Assembly: GCA_025526995.1 (NCBI GenBank)
Contig: JAHLKG010000002.1
Location: 496,001 to 560,000, forward strand
Length of the DNA stretch: 64,000 nucleotides
DNA from: Powellomyces hirtus
Taxonomy: Eukaryota; Chytridiomycota; Chytridiomycetes; Spizellomycetales; Powellomycetaceae
Direction of reading: 5' to 3'
Shown piece after piece: positions 43,829 to 53,931 of the stretch (positions within the stretch are counted from its first letter, which is position 1; each line of letters opens with the position of its first letter). Position numbers and translations under genes: made by a program. The notes under the pieces are model-generated. The model did not search any database. It was not told the DNA's origin and saw only the letters and a program-made list of their open reading frames with translations.

Positions 43829-46636
43829 ATGTGGGTGCTAGTAGGTGACTCTGAAGGCTGCAGAGGTACGTTGGTAATCATATTGACAGGCCTCTTGTCA
43901 TTCCACCCGCTCATCCCTGCCCTCAATTCATCCTTCCCAGAGTTTTCAATTTGGCTTCAGCCAAGCCGAAGCTACACCATAGGTCGGAAAGATGCCGACC
44001 TTGTTCTCGGGACCGACAAATCCGTCAGTCGCTCCCACGCGACGCTGACTGTCGCGGAGCCCGTCAGCACGGAGGAGCTGGTATATAACTCCTTCTGTCC
44101 AATTCAATCAGGAACCTCTAGAAACTCATACTCTAGACTTTTGAGTGCTCTTAGATGAATGTGGATGCACGCTGTCGCGTGACTTTGAGCGATAAAGGGT
44201 CAAAATTTGGGACGTACCTCAACGGCATGGCGCGGAAGGTGGTCGGGAGCGAGCAAGTACGGGAGGGCGATGTGATTACGTTTGGAGTTAACAAGTCGAC
44301 GTTTCGGTAAGCTGCTGGCCTAGGCCGCTGTCCATCACGTTGACCATTGCTGAATATCATTATGCATTAGGTTAACGTATGTCCCGGTCGTTATCTGCTG
44401 TTCTGGCATGCGAACAAAACAGCGGTTGGAGATCAATGAGGGAGCGCGGCGTTTTGGTACTTGTCGGCATGCAATTGACTGTTAGGCAGAAATCATGTCC
44501 CTAATTCAACGCTTTTGAATAGACCTCCGATCACTGAAAGACTGGACACCAAGCTGCACACATCTAGTAATGTTGTCGCTCAGAGTGACCATGAAAGTGG
44601 TACTCGCCTTGGCCAATGGCCGACACATTGTCACGCCCGAGTGGATTCAAGCATTCGGTAGTATAGATCCGATCAACTTTCGGATGCCAGAGCCTGAGAA
44701 GTATGGATATGAGTGAATAATTGGCCAGTCAGTCATGTGGTCGGTGCGCCCAAGCTTAACTTTTCGACTTGTCAGATTCTTGCCTCCGATAATCGAAGAT
44801 TCCATCAACCTCGTGCCAAGTCATTTCACGCCCCGACAAGACCGCGCGAAAGTTCTGACAGGCTGCCAATTTATCGTTTTCAGTGATGCAGATGTACGTT
44901 GATTTCGTAGAGACAGCAACCACCGCCTCTTCTGACTCCAGTCCCTTGCTCTTGGATAGCTCGCCTCACTCGAGAAAGTCATCGAGGGTGCCGGCGGGAC
45001 CCTCACCCGATGGGAGCTGCCCGATAGTGGTGCTCAGACGGTGTCGATTGCGGAAAAGTTGCGGAAGCTTTCCGACCCATGTGTCATCCAACCTGCTTCG
45101 CCTTCACCATCGCAGTGGGCCCATCTTCAACGGGCTCTTTCACAGTAAGTTTTTCACTGAATTGAATTCCCATGAAGATTGATGTTGACAATATCTGTCT
45201 CTTTGAAGAATGGGACTCCGAGCCATTCAACAAGACGATGTGGCCAAAGCCATCTTGTTTGTCGACAGGGAGCAGTACTGCAATCCGTCTGGTGCAGCTG
45301 GCCCGGAGTTGTCTAGTGAGGCCAATGATGAGAGCATGGAAAAGGAGAAAGAGATCGCACCGTTCATGCCCGTCGAACCAGTCGCTGCCGCACCAACCAC
45401 AAATGAACCGTCGCGGGTAACTGAACCCTCGTCAGTTGTCATTGACTTGAGGAATGTGATCTTGCTCATTGCAGTCTACTTACCCCCCAACCTTCCCCCC
45501 TCCCGCCCAGAAACTCACCCCACCCCTCATGTCATCCTCCAAAAAAGGTGGATTCGACGACTTCCTCGACGTACTTATGGGTGACGACGAACCACTCTCA
45601 TTCCCAGCCCCGTCGCCACCAAAGGCAGAAGTTACTGATATAAAAGAAGAACCGGCATCTCAACGCCTGGAAAAACAAACAACGGGGGCCATCTCCCTTG
45701 CCTCGAGACTCGGACTTAAATCCCATTCGGTTCTGTCCCAATCGGCCTCGCATGGTGCGTCCCAGAGCCAGGGTCGAAAACGACTGCGGAGCGAGCCGGA
45801 GCTCCAGTCCCACCTGCAAGGGGATGAGGAGGAGGCACGATTGAATGAGGCGGTGGTGAACGTGCCTGGTAAAGCGGCTAGCGCGAGCGTCGAAGACAAT
45901 TCAGCAACACCGTCACGCGCTTCGTCTCAGTCACGCGCTTCGTCTCAGCGCCCCGCGTCTACAGAATTGGATATGGATGATAATGCAGACAGCCAGCCTT
46001 TGCAACGCACCAAACGGCGAAAACCCGATTCTATCCCACTTGAGTCTCAGAGTACCATGGCGGGAAAGCCGCGACCTAAAATACCACCCCTGAGCAGCTC
46101 AGCCAACCCAGTGGAGACGCACTCGAAACACAATGGCAGTACCCCGCCACTGGATAAACACAAAAGCCCCAACACGGTCCTTCCCCCAGGACCTCCACAG
46201 TCGGAGGACGATGATGATAATGTCCCGCCACTGGAAGGACCACGGGAACGGTTGACGAAGGTGGAGGTGGTGTCCTTGGTGGTAAAGCGGCCGATGGGAC
46301 CGAGGACGACATCGTCAGCGTCAGAGAATGCACGGTATGAAGGTATCCCGAATTTTAAGAGATTTCGAAAGGTACGTGGTGGTTTGTACAGTATAACGTA
46401 GATGCTGCGCTTACTTACACCTTTTTGATAGGTGCAACATGGCCAATCGACTGCAACCCCGCACCCGAAACGGCCGTGCATCAGCGTCGAACGTAAGTTT
46501 ACACCCTGCACAAACACCCACACTTTTTGCACTCCTTGCATCATTGTATCCATTGACCCAACTCTGCATTCCAGCATACGACCGCGACCGCGTCCGCGTC
46601 ATGGCTACAAAAGATAGCGGGTGGCTCCAGAATTGA
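43829..46636 (+). CDS. nibrin/NBS1-like MRN complex subunit
   Basis: Homologue of NBS1 (Xrs2), the regulatory subunit of the MRE11-RAD50 complex in double-strand break sensing. The N-terminal FHA domain is built from several exons: MWVLVGDSEGCR, then EFSIWLQPSRSYTIGRKDAD, SVSRSHATLTV, and VTLSDKGSKFGTYLNGMAR then VREGDVITFGVNKSTFR. A BRCT region follows (SLKDWTPSCTHLVMLSLRV, LANGRHIVTPEWIQAF) and a second one (QDRAKVLTGCQFIVFSD, then VDREQYCNPSG, which parallels nibrin NYCNPQG). The rest is Ser/Pro/Glu-rich and ends with IPNFKRFRKVQHGQ, which matches the nibrin NFKKFKKV Mre11-binding motif. The last exon codes for MATKDSGWLQN. Start at 43829 gives MW, as in nibrin. Roughly ten exons; not all borders were fixed. 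Confidence 0.85.
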
Positions 46637-47075
46637 ACATCCCTTTCCTACACTCACCTTTCATGGTCATCCCTCGAACGGTGGGTCGGAAACTGATACT
46701 CCCCCCGCGGGCACCACTGTCATAGAACAGAGTAGCGTAGGGCGTCATAGAAAGAGCATATCTCGGGTTTCTAAATATGCTATGCTATGCTACTATACCC
46801 CACCCCTCCCTTTGTCATGCAATACTAGTTTCTATTACGACCCTTTTGTAGTGTGTGTGTGTGTGTCGTGTTCTAGGCTAGTTTCCACTAGATAGATCTT
46901 TTAGCGACTACGGGGTATGAAGAAGTAACACTACGCTACCTAGACTAGGATGTGAGGAGGATGACGGGTCGTGGTGGCGGGGCGACCAGGAACGCCTATT
47001 CGACCCCCAAAGAAACAATGTTAACAAAAAATCGTGCGACACAATCGCCACGCCACGCAAAAAACAATATCCAAA
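46637..47075. other. 3' intergenic region, NBS1/SHIPPO gene
   Basis: About 440 bp between two convergent genes. It has a short TG run near 46852-46867 and otherwise unique AT-rich sequence. No gene seen. Confidence 0.45.
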
Positions 47076-48875
47076 TTACGAACTACTCACGGCACTAAAC
47101 ACATGCATGCCTTTGCCCCCCTCTCCACCACCACCCTGCCGCGTCGTCGTCGTCGTCGTCGTCGGCGATTGTTGAGGTGGTGGTGGTGGGGTACTTTTTG
47201 CTGAGGATGGGATTGGGAGGAGGAGTGGGGTGTCGGATAAGATGGGGTGTTGGGTGTTGTGTTGTGCGCACTATGAAAAAGAAAAAAGGGTGGGGTAAAA
47301 TACACTCTCTCACTCTCCTTCCTCTCTGTCTCTCTCTCTGTCCTGTGACGGGGTGATGTGTGTGTACATACCAACACCTTCCGCCGCGCGGCTGCAAAAT
47401 CCTCAATCCGGTCCTCATAATCTCCTTCAAGAGCGTTCCCGCCCGCAGCGCCGCACTTTGCCACCGCAGGCGGACGCCACGACAGCGGCACGAGGGTCAT
47501 GATCCACGGTTTGAACCCGGGCGTGCAGGGGACGCGGTCCACGCAATACGAGCCGGGCCCGACCGCCGGGTTGTGGGGGAGGGAAGGGAACCGCGGGACG
47601 GTGCTGAGGTGGGCGTGTGGCGAGTGGGGGTCGAGTGTGCCTCGCGAGAGAGGCGTGTAGGTGCCTGGACCGAGTTTTGTCTAGAGTTGTGACAGAGAAA
47701 TTGGGGTTTTTGGTGAGGGGTGTAGGTAGAGTGTGTGGAAACAAGCGTGGGGGCTGGGTTTGGGAGAACATCTGCAACTTTACTTTTCTCACTCTGCCAA
47801 ACCGCACCCCCATTCGACTCCACTCATCCTTCTCGGGCGCTTCCACGCCAACCATGCGTCGCGCGCGTCTCACATCGTCGCGCGTGGGCCAGGTTGCGGG
47901 GTACGGGTCGTAGGTTGCCAGCGAGGGCGTGATGAGTGATTGTGATGCGGCTCTATGTGTGGTTGTTGTTGTGGCGTTGTTGTTGTTGTTGTTGTTATGA
48001 TTTGGGCTGTTGTGGTGATCGGACACATTGGTTGTTGTTGCGGACGCGGCGTCAAAGTCGGGTGTTGCGCCTGATTCGAGTATGGCAGTGGTGGTGGTGG
48101 AGTGGTTGTTAGCGTTGAGTTTGGTGGTGGTGGTGGTGCGAGGGATTCCCGAAAAACTCATTTTGGCCTGATTCGTGCTGTTCAAGTGCCGCGGGTTGGG
48201 CCGGCCATCGTCGCCGACTTTAATCGCCGGTCGTCCACCACTGAGATCGATTCTACTCCCGTTAGTACTGGTATTGTTGCTTTGTTCTGCAGCCGTACTC
48301 GCCGCAACGAGCGTCTCGCCGTGTTCCGCAAACGAGTGCCGGCGTGAGCGGGGTATCATCATGGGTTGCTGGGCAGATGGGGATGCAGTTGGGTCGAGCG
48401 TCGTGACGGTTGATGATGATGATGAGGCTGCGGGTGCTGGAGCGGCACCCGGGATAGCGAGCAACCCGCTGGCAAACTCCCCGGAATGGCGGGCCGGATG
48501 CAAAAACAGTGATTGGCTTGATGCTGTCGTTGTTGTTGTTGTTGCTCCACTCTCGACCCCTTGCCCCCCCACCGCCCTCGCGGTCGCCGCCGCCATCCCA
48601 CCCTCATAAAAGCCCGACCCAGTCCGTCCCAAACTCGAGGGCTGGCGGGCCAACCCACCGCCCGTACTCGTACTCGCACTACTGTTAGGATTCGCAACAT
48701 ACGACGACTGGCGCGCGAGTCCACTCGTGGGACGAGCTACGGCAGCCGCCACGCGCGGGCGCTGCCCAATGACGGATGAGCGACGTCGCGGTAACGACGT
48801 GTCGTCGTCTTCGTCTTCGGGCAATTCGGGCCTTTCGACCAGGTCCGGGAGTGGGGCGAGGGCAAAGTGGGGCAT
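47076..48875 (-). CDS. SHIPPO-repeat (sperm-tail PG-rich-like) protein
   Basis: Protein of roughly 500 aa in three exons (48875 to about 47780, about 47692 to 47370, about 47268 to 47076). The N-terminal 350 residues are disordered and Ser/Thr/Ala/Asn-rich, with poly-Thr and poly-Asn runs. Then comes a folded-looking segment ATWPTRDDVRRARRMVGVEA, EWSRMGVRFGRVRK. The second exon carries PG repeats: TKLGPGTYTPLSRG and NPAVGPGSYCVDRVPCTPG, which have the x-G-P-G-x-Y core of ODF3/STPG proteins found in flagellar microtubules. Phase of the last intron is uncertain, so the C-terminus may end at 47076 or 47087. A flagellar role is inferred and agrees with DNAAF4 in the window. Confidence 0.6.
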
Positions 48876-49444
48876 TGCTTATGGTGGATCTGTGTGTGTG
48901 TGTGTTGGGGGAGGGGTTTGCCAACCGGGAGCGTTTTTTTTCTTTGTTCGCAACCTACACGCATCACTCTTGGCAGGGGGAAACCCTCCGCCCGCGATCG
49001 GAGCTGTACGTAAGCATGATTACGTAAGCCATATGTGTGTGTGTGTTCCCAAAACATTCTTGACGCGTATTCGCAAATCTCTGGCACTCTACCCGATAGA
49101 ACCAATCCTTGAACACACCGATATATGAGCATCCAGGGAGATGATGATGAAATGCCGGAGCAACTGAGAGTGCCGGATCACGTATATTAGAGCCTGCCAG
49201 AAAGCACATATATAGTGTATACGATGGTAGCTACTGCTTTTGGTGGAATTTACGGCTTGGGGGGGGGGGAACATGTAATGGAGAAAAACAATTTGTTGTG
49301 TTGCGCCGAATTATACTCGGTTTCTTCCATTCCCGTATTCAAGCAGTAATGTTTCACACATCCAAATCAACCAACCAAAAAAAAAAAAGGAAAAAAGAAG
49401 AAAACAAAACAAAAACGCGCACCCGTAACCACCCATTTCTCTCC
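48876..49444. other. intergenic region with TG and poly-G tracts
   Basis: About 570 bp between two minus-strand genes. It holds two TG runs (near 48891-48905 and 49034-49046), a 9-10 G run near 49260 and an A-rich stretch at 49378. No coding frame recognised. Confidence 0.45.
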
Positions 49445-50580
49445 TCACACCACCACAATCCGCCCCCGCTCATCATCCACTCTCACCACAACAACCTCCT
49501 CACTCGCCTGCCCGGCATCCCCCTCCGTCATCTGCGCCGTCCGAAACACCATCCCGCTGTACGTTTCTGCCTGCGTGAGCGAGATGCGGTACGTCGGGTG
49601 AGTTCCTATGTAAAATTCCGACACGATTGTGTCAGTTTGTGGGAAATGGTATGTTTTGTGTGTATGCATTTATTTAACTTACCAGCAAGCATAACAGTCC
49701 ACCGCAAAAACCGCTCGCATATCAATTGAAGAGGTGGTGTGGTCGGGGTCGAGTCAATGCTGACCATCACCGAGCATGGGCTGCGAGTGGCGGACACAAT
49801 AACAGAAAAACGAATGGTTGGTTTTGGGCTGTTGATGGGCTGTTGATTCGTGTCTCGCTCACCTATTGGTCACGTTGCGAATATGGTCTGCAGTGTGCAT
49901 CAGTCCCGCGAGTGTATGCGAGGCTTGGGTGTATCTAACACCCAAAAAAAAAGGAATGTCAACTTCCCCACCTCACCCGAAACACAATTTTTTTTCACAC
50001 TCAAACTCACACATCATCCACCCCGACCTGCTCAAAAAACCAATCAAACCCATCCACAACCACACACCGCGGCGAACCACTTATTCCCAGCGGCGGGTGA
50101 AGATGCGGCAGCCACACGAGGAATTGTTGGAGAGATGCGAGGGTTGGGATATACCTAAAAAAAAAAAAAGCAAACTCTCTCAATCAACTCCCGTCTCCTA
50201 CATCAATCACGACACTCTTTCCTTTACCGCACATGTATCCTCCCCAACGCACCCACATCCAGCCCCACCCCCACATTCCCAACCTCATACGGCCGCTCCA
50301 CCCTCATCGACTCTTTATCTTTGGTGCGGTTCTTGGCGGGCACGATATACACGACCCACCCCGCCGCGTCCCGCGCGCGGCTGAGGGCGTAGTGGAGGAG
50401 GAGGGATGATTTTTTGCTACTTGCGGGACCTATGAGGAGTGCGCCGTCAGAGGCAATGTCGGCGGGAGGTGCAAGGGGGGTGTGGTGTGGGGGGTGCAGG
50501 TTGAATGCGTCGGCTAGCATGCTCGAGCTGATGCGCCTACTTCGTAACTTGAAAGTAGGGAGTGGATTGGGCAAGAGCAA
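49445..50580 (-). CDS. SWSAP1-like RecA-fold recombination protein
   Basis: Small RecA-fold protein of about 300 aa resembling SWSAP1, the ATPase-like partner of SWS1 in the Shu complex that supports RAD51 loading. Exons run from 50580 through about 50209, then about 50152-50015, about 49935-49860 and further to 49445. The Walker A position reads LLIGPASSKKSSLLLHYA: the usual G-K-T/S is K-K-S. Then GWVVYIVPAKNRTKDK, YIPTLASLQQFLVWLPHL and the Walker B-like strand RCVVVDGFDWFFEQ. After the next splice: YTQASHTLAGLMHTADHIRN. Later exons read FSVIVSATRS and HPTYRISLTQAETYSGMVF. The domain order matches SWSAP1 more than full RAD51 paralogues. Start could also be Met at 50520. Confidence 0.62.
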
Positions 50581-50592
50581 AGACTGGATGGC

Positions 50593-50606
50593 GGGGGGGG
50601 GGGGGG
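50593..50606 (+). repeat. 14-nt guanine homopolymer
   Basis: Run of 14 G directly upstream of the SWSAP1-like start codon, in the gap before the broken SET/MYND gene. Confidence 0.9.
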
Positions 50607-50923
50607 TTACCGTACCGTAACCGTATAGTAACGAAAATGTTGAAGGTTGAATTCAATGAACGGAAATGGAATGGTTCTACCAGAAAGTTTGAGGGCGACA
50701 TGGAATTTACAGCCACCCTCGTTTTTGGACGCGTTTGCTGCGCGTTTGTGGGGCGGGTATTCGGGCACCACTCGTTCAACGAACTGCATCGCACATCCAT
50801 CAATATTCCCGCAAACATGACACCCGTTATACCCGTCGAAACGGTGCGCCACCTTGTGAATTTGGCCGAGGTCAACTTCGATATGGGCTCGTTTCCCATC
50901 GTCGGCCGTCACTCCCCCACCAG

Positions 50924-51787
50924 GGATTTTATCTGATTGCCACAAGCGACTTCGCTTCCGGTTCCGTTGTTTTCGCTGAGAGGCCGCTCGTGACCGCCCC
51001 CCGCTGATCCGGACCCATCATACTGTTTCTGGTGTTTGCGCGTCAATCCGACTTTCTCGAGCACCGAGCCGATGTTTGGATATCGCAATACATCACGCCA
51101 TCAAGCAATCGAACGTTGATGGACGCATGGTTATTCGTATCCAGCGTTTGCTCGTTCCTGTTGCGACAAAAGTCTTGGAAGACCAAAAGAACCTTTACAA
51201 GATCTCAACTGAACCCCGAAGTCTTGAAGCAGGGTGGACAGAGTTGAAAGGCATTGAGCCTCTGGTGAGGAGCTCTAGCCGGGGCGTCTTTCTGTTATCC
51301 GATGTTCTCAATAAGAGCCGCCACCCCGCGTTTGACGAAGAGACCATCGACTTTCGGATCTGTCGCGTCATCGGCAACAACGCTTTCGATGTGTTCCGGG
51401 ATCAGCTTCCAAACAGAAAGGTCGGCAAAGCGCTGTACCTTATAGGATCCCTCAGCGTGCAATGGAAACGCCTCTTACAGAATATCCGATGGCAGTATAT
51501 ACGTGCATGCGAAAAAAGACATCAAGTTCGGCGAGGACATTACCATTCGGTCCTTCGACTGCATCCGCCTCGACGATGGTACACCGGTTCCAGGCTTCGA
51601 ACAGACCTCTGCAAGAACTGCATACACACTCGAGAATTACGCATTCAAGTGTCGTTGCGACATGTGCAGGGCATGCGAACACTGTAGCAACCCGTCCGCG
51701 TCGAAGGCCTGTGGGCGATGCAAAGCCGTTGTGTACTGTAGCAAGGACTGTCAAACGGCTGCTTGGCCAGCGTACAAGAAATCTTAA
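50924..51787 (+). pseudogene. broken SET/MYND (SMYD-like) methyltransferase gene
   Basis: Fragments of a SET-MYND protein lie in order but in different frames. First FYLIATSDFASGSVVFAERP (start of a SMYD-type SET domain) runs into an in-frame TGA at about 51004. Another frame carries VDGRMVIRIQRLLV, then CRVIGNNAFDVF and KALYLIGSL. The N-H-S-C-x-P-N block expected next is missing. After a further frame change come IYVHAKKDIKFGEDITI and a Cys-rich part YAFKCRCDMCRACEHC with a MYND finger, ACGRCKAVVYCSKDCQTAAW, which stops before its last His/Cys. No set of plausible introns repairs both shifts. A very divergent live gene remains possible but less likely. Confidence 0.6.
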
Positions 51788-52653
51788 ACACCGCATCGAT
51801 CACACCTTCTCAGCGTAACTACATAAACAACGCTTCAACCCGCCGCAAGCACAACACTCTATGCGGTGGTTGTTTAATGACACCTGATAGCCATGCGCTT
51901 CCAAAAGTTCTGGTCATACTATGGGAATTCAGCTTGGTGCAAGTTTCTTCTCGTCTACATGCCAATTATCATACAGCAGGCTTGGGACCAGCATATCCTG
52001 AATGACAGTTTTTGTGGGCTCATTCTCTTGTTCCTGATTATTAATTTGCGTTTCAGATCACGCTGGTACGTAAAGGTGGTAGCCGCTCCTCACACGTGCG
52101 GGGTGGAGATTGAATGCGGCGGCTAGCATGTTGGTAGTGTGTGTGGTGATGGTGCGCAGTCTTTGGTTCTTGAACGTTTACCGTGGGGAGTGCTTTTGGA
52201 AGAGGATAACTGGGTGGCCGCGGAGGGGGTTGTATCGTACCGAAATGGAATATGGAAAGCGCCGCCCTGTCGACTTTGAGGAATGGGTTTTACCAAAAAA
52301 ACGTCTTGACGAGGACGCTATGGCGTTTGAAGGTATAATAACTCGATGCCACTCTGACGTGCAAGCGTGGCTTTTGATACCGAGGTAGCGATCGCGGCTT
52401 CAAGGTTCCCGGTAAACGGTTAGGGTGCCCACTGCGCCTACAGCTTTCTCGTTCCGCGTTGGTAAAAAAAAAAAAAAAAAAGGAAAAAAGAGCGGGGCGC
52501 ACAAAAAGCACACAAACAATTCCCAAAGACGAAGTGGCAGAAGAAAGAGAGACAAAAATAACTCCGTTTTGATATATCTTCTTCACAAACCGCGCTGCGT
52601 CCCCTCTTTCCTCATTCTTTCTCCCATCCACTTTTCAGTGTCCCGCAACAGCC
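51788..52653. other. intergenic region with a degenerate duplicated segment
   Basis: About 870 bp between the SET/MYND remnant and the kinase. The part around 52095-52230 resembles the sequence at 50480-50600 upstream of the SWSAP1-like gene. An A run of about 18 nt lies near 52463. The plus-strand ORF at 52110-52388 has no family similarity. Confidence 0.45.
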
Positions 52654-53724
52654 ATGCGCCAACCCTTGAACCCCAACGACTCCATCCTTGTTGCCGACAT
52701 CGAGAAGAATGTTGAGTTCCACCAACCCCGCAAGCGCGAGGAGCGTCGCATCTTCTCTGGCGCACGCGGCACGGTTTGTCAAGTCCGGCGACAGGGCGAG
52801 GGGGGCCACATACAAGTCGCTGCTCGAAAGAACCTGAAAGCAAAGCTGCAAAGCGCCGCTGTCCCGGGTACAGGCAAGGAGCTTATCGTCGTCGAGATGG
52901 AGCTGCTAAAAGCGGCGTCCAAAATGCCGCACATGCCCGAGTTTCTTGGGGCGGCGCAAGCCGACTCGGACGACATGTTGTATCTGTTCTACGAGCCCTG
53001 GTGCGATTTCACTCTGGCGCAGTGGCTTAGCGCCCCCAAAGCGACCCACATCGATGGGCCGTCAACCTTTGCAAAGAGAAAGGAGCTGGGGTTGCGGTGG
53101 ATGGTTTGCCTGGCGTCCGCCCTCTATGGACTCCACGCAGCGAGCGACCCTATCATCCATCGCGACCTCAAGCCCGCCAACATCTGCATCACCAGCGCCG
53201 GCCACCTCTACTTTGTCGACTTTGGCGTGGGCAGGCTCTGCACCGACGACACGGTGTGCTCGACCTATGTCGGAACCGAGGAGTACATGGCTCCGGAAGT
53301 AAGCCGCGCCCACTATGGCCGCACCTCCGAAGTCTTCTCCCTTGCCGGCATCTACAGCGAAATCTTGACGGTCGTCGCGGGCTTCGACGTGGACAGCGGT
53401 CTCCGAGTGCGTCGCAAGAACCAGCCCTACTCGCGGAGTGTCAAGAAAACGCTGACCTTCCTAAAGAAAATCAATTCGGCGGATGGGTTGCTTGATCAGT
53501 ACAGCGCATTGGTGGAAGGGATGTTTGCTATCAAGCCACTCGACCGGCCCACCCTTTGGGAGGTACACGGGAAGCTTCTCGATATCGCTGGCGCCCTCAG
53601 ACTCGACCTCAACTGCTGCGCGGAAGCACTGGGTTACGAGGATGACAAAATAAGTGACATCTCGACGCCGCCCTCAGATGACCTCATTGACGACGATTTC
53701 TTGGCCCGATGCAGGATCGAATGA
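52654..53724 (+). CDS. intronless protein kinase
   Basis: Single-frame protein kinase of 356 aa. Catalytic motifs are clear: IIHRDLKPANICI (HRD loop with Lys and Asn), VDFGVGRLC (DFG), GTEEYMAPEVSR (APE) and a C-lobe arginine in LDRPTLWEV. The N-lobe is odd: the glycine loop reads SGARGTVCQV and the VAIK site reads VAARKNL, so the ATP-binding lysine is shifted by one residue. Helix C has VVEMELLKAAS with a Glu. There is no extra domain; the C-tail is acidic (DDKISDISTPPSDDLIDDD). I cannot place it in a standard subfamily. Lack of introns in an intron-rich window suggests a retrocopy or member of a lineage-expanded family. The stop codon lies inside a 58-bp tandem duplication. Confidence 0.85.
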   Translation: MRQPLNPNDSILVADIEKNVEFHQPRKREERRIFSGARGTVCQVRRQGEGGHIQVAARKNLKAKLQSAAVPGTGKELIVVEMELLKAASKMPHMPEFLGAAQADSDDMLYLFYEPWCDFTLAQWLSAPKATHIDGPSTFAKRKELGLRWMVCLASALYGLHAASDPIIHRDLKPANICITSAGHLYFVDFGVGRLCTDDTVCSTYVGTEEYMAPEVSRAHYGRTSEVFSLAGIYSEILTVVAGFDVDSGLRVRRKNQPYSRSVKKTLTFLKKINSADGLLDQYSALVEGMFAIKPLDRPTLWEVHGKLLDIAGALRLDLNCCAEALGYEDDKISDISTPPSDDLIDDDFLARCRIE

Positions 53725-53836
53725 CCCGGGCAAGCCGATAGGCCTGGCCCCCCTTCGGTGTTTGATTTGTTTATTTCAATGACCCGGGCAAGCCGATAGG
53801 CCTGGCCCCGCTTCGGTGTTTGATTTGTTTATTTCC
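53721..53836 (+). repeat. 58-bp direct tandem duplication at kinase 3' end
   Basis: Two adjacent copies, 53721-53778 and 53779-53836, which differ at only one or two bases (ccccccttc against ccccgcttc, and the last base). The first copy begins with the last codon bases and stop of the kinase gene, so the event duplicated the stop and the start of the 3' UTR. High identity points to a recent origin. Confidence 0.92.
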
Positions 53837-53931
53837 ATTATTAAAAAAAAAAAACACAGAATTTTACTTTTTCAGGCCCGAATCCCAACTCCACTCCCCT
53901 CGCAAACCCTCACCCCCCACTTTTCCATTTC

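Noticed and set aside
52110..52388. 92-codon plus-strand frame upstream of the kinase
   Set aside because: Lies in a degenerate duplicated segment, no motif and no plausible role.
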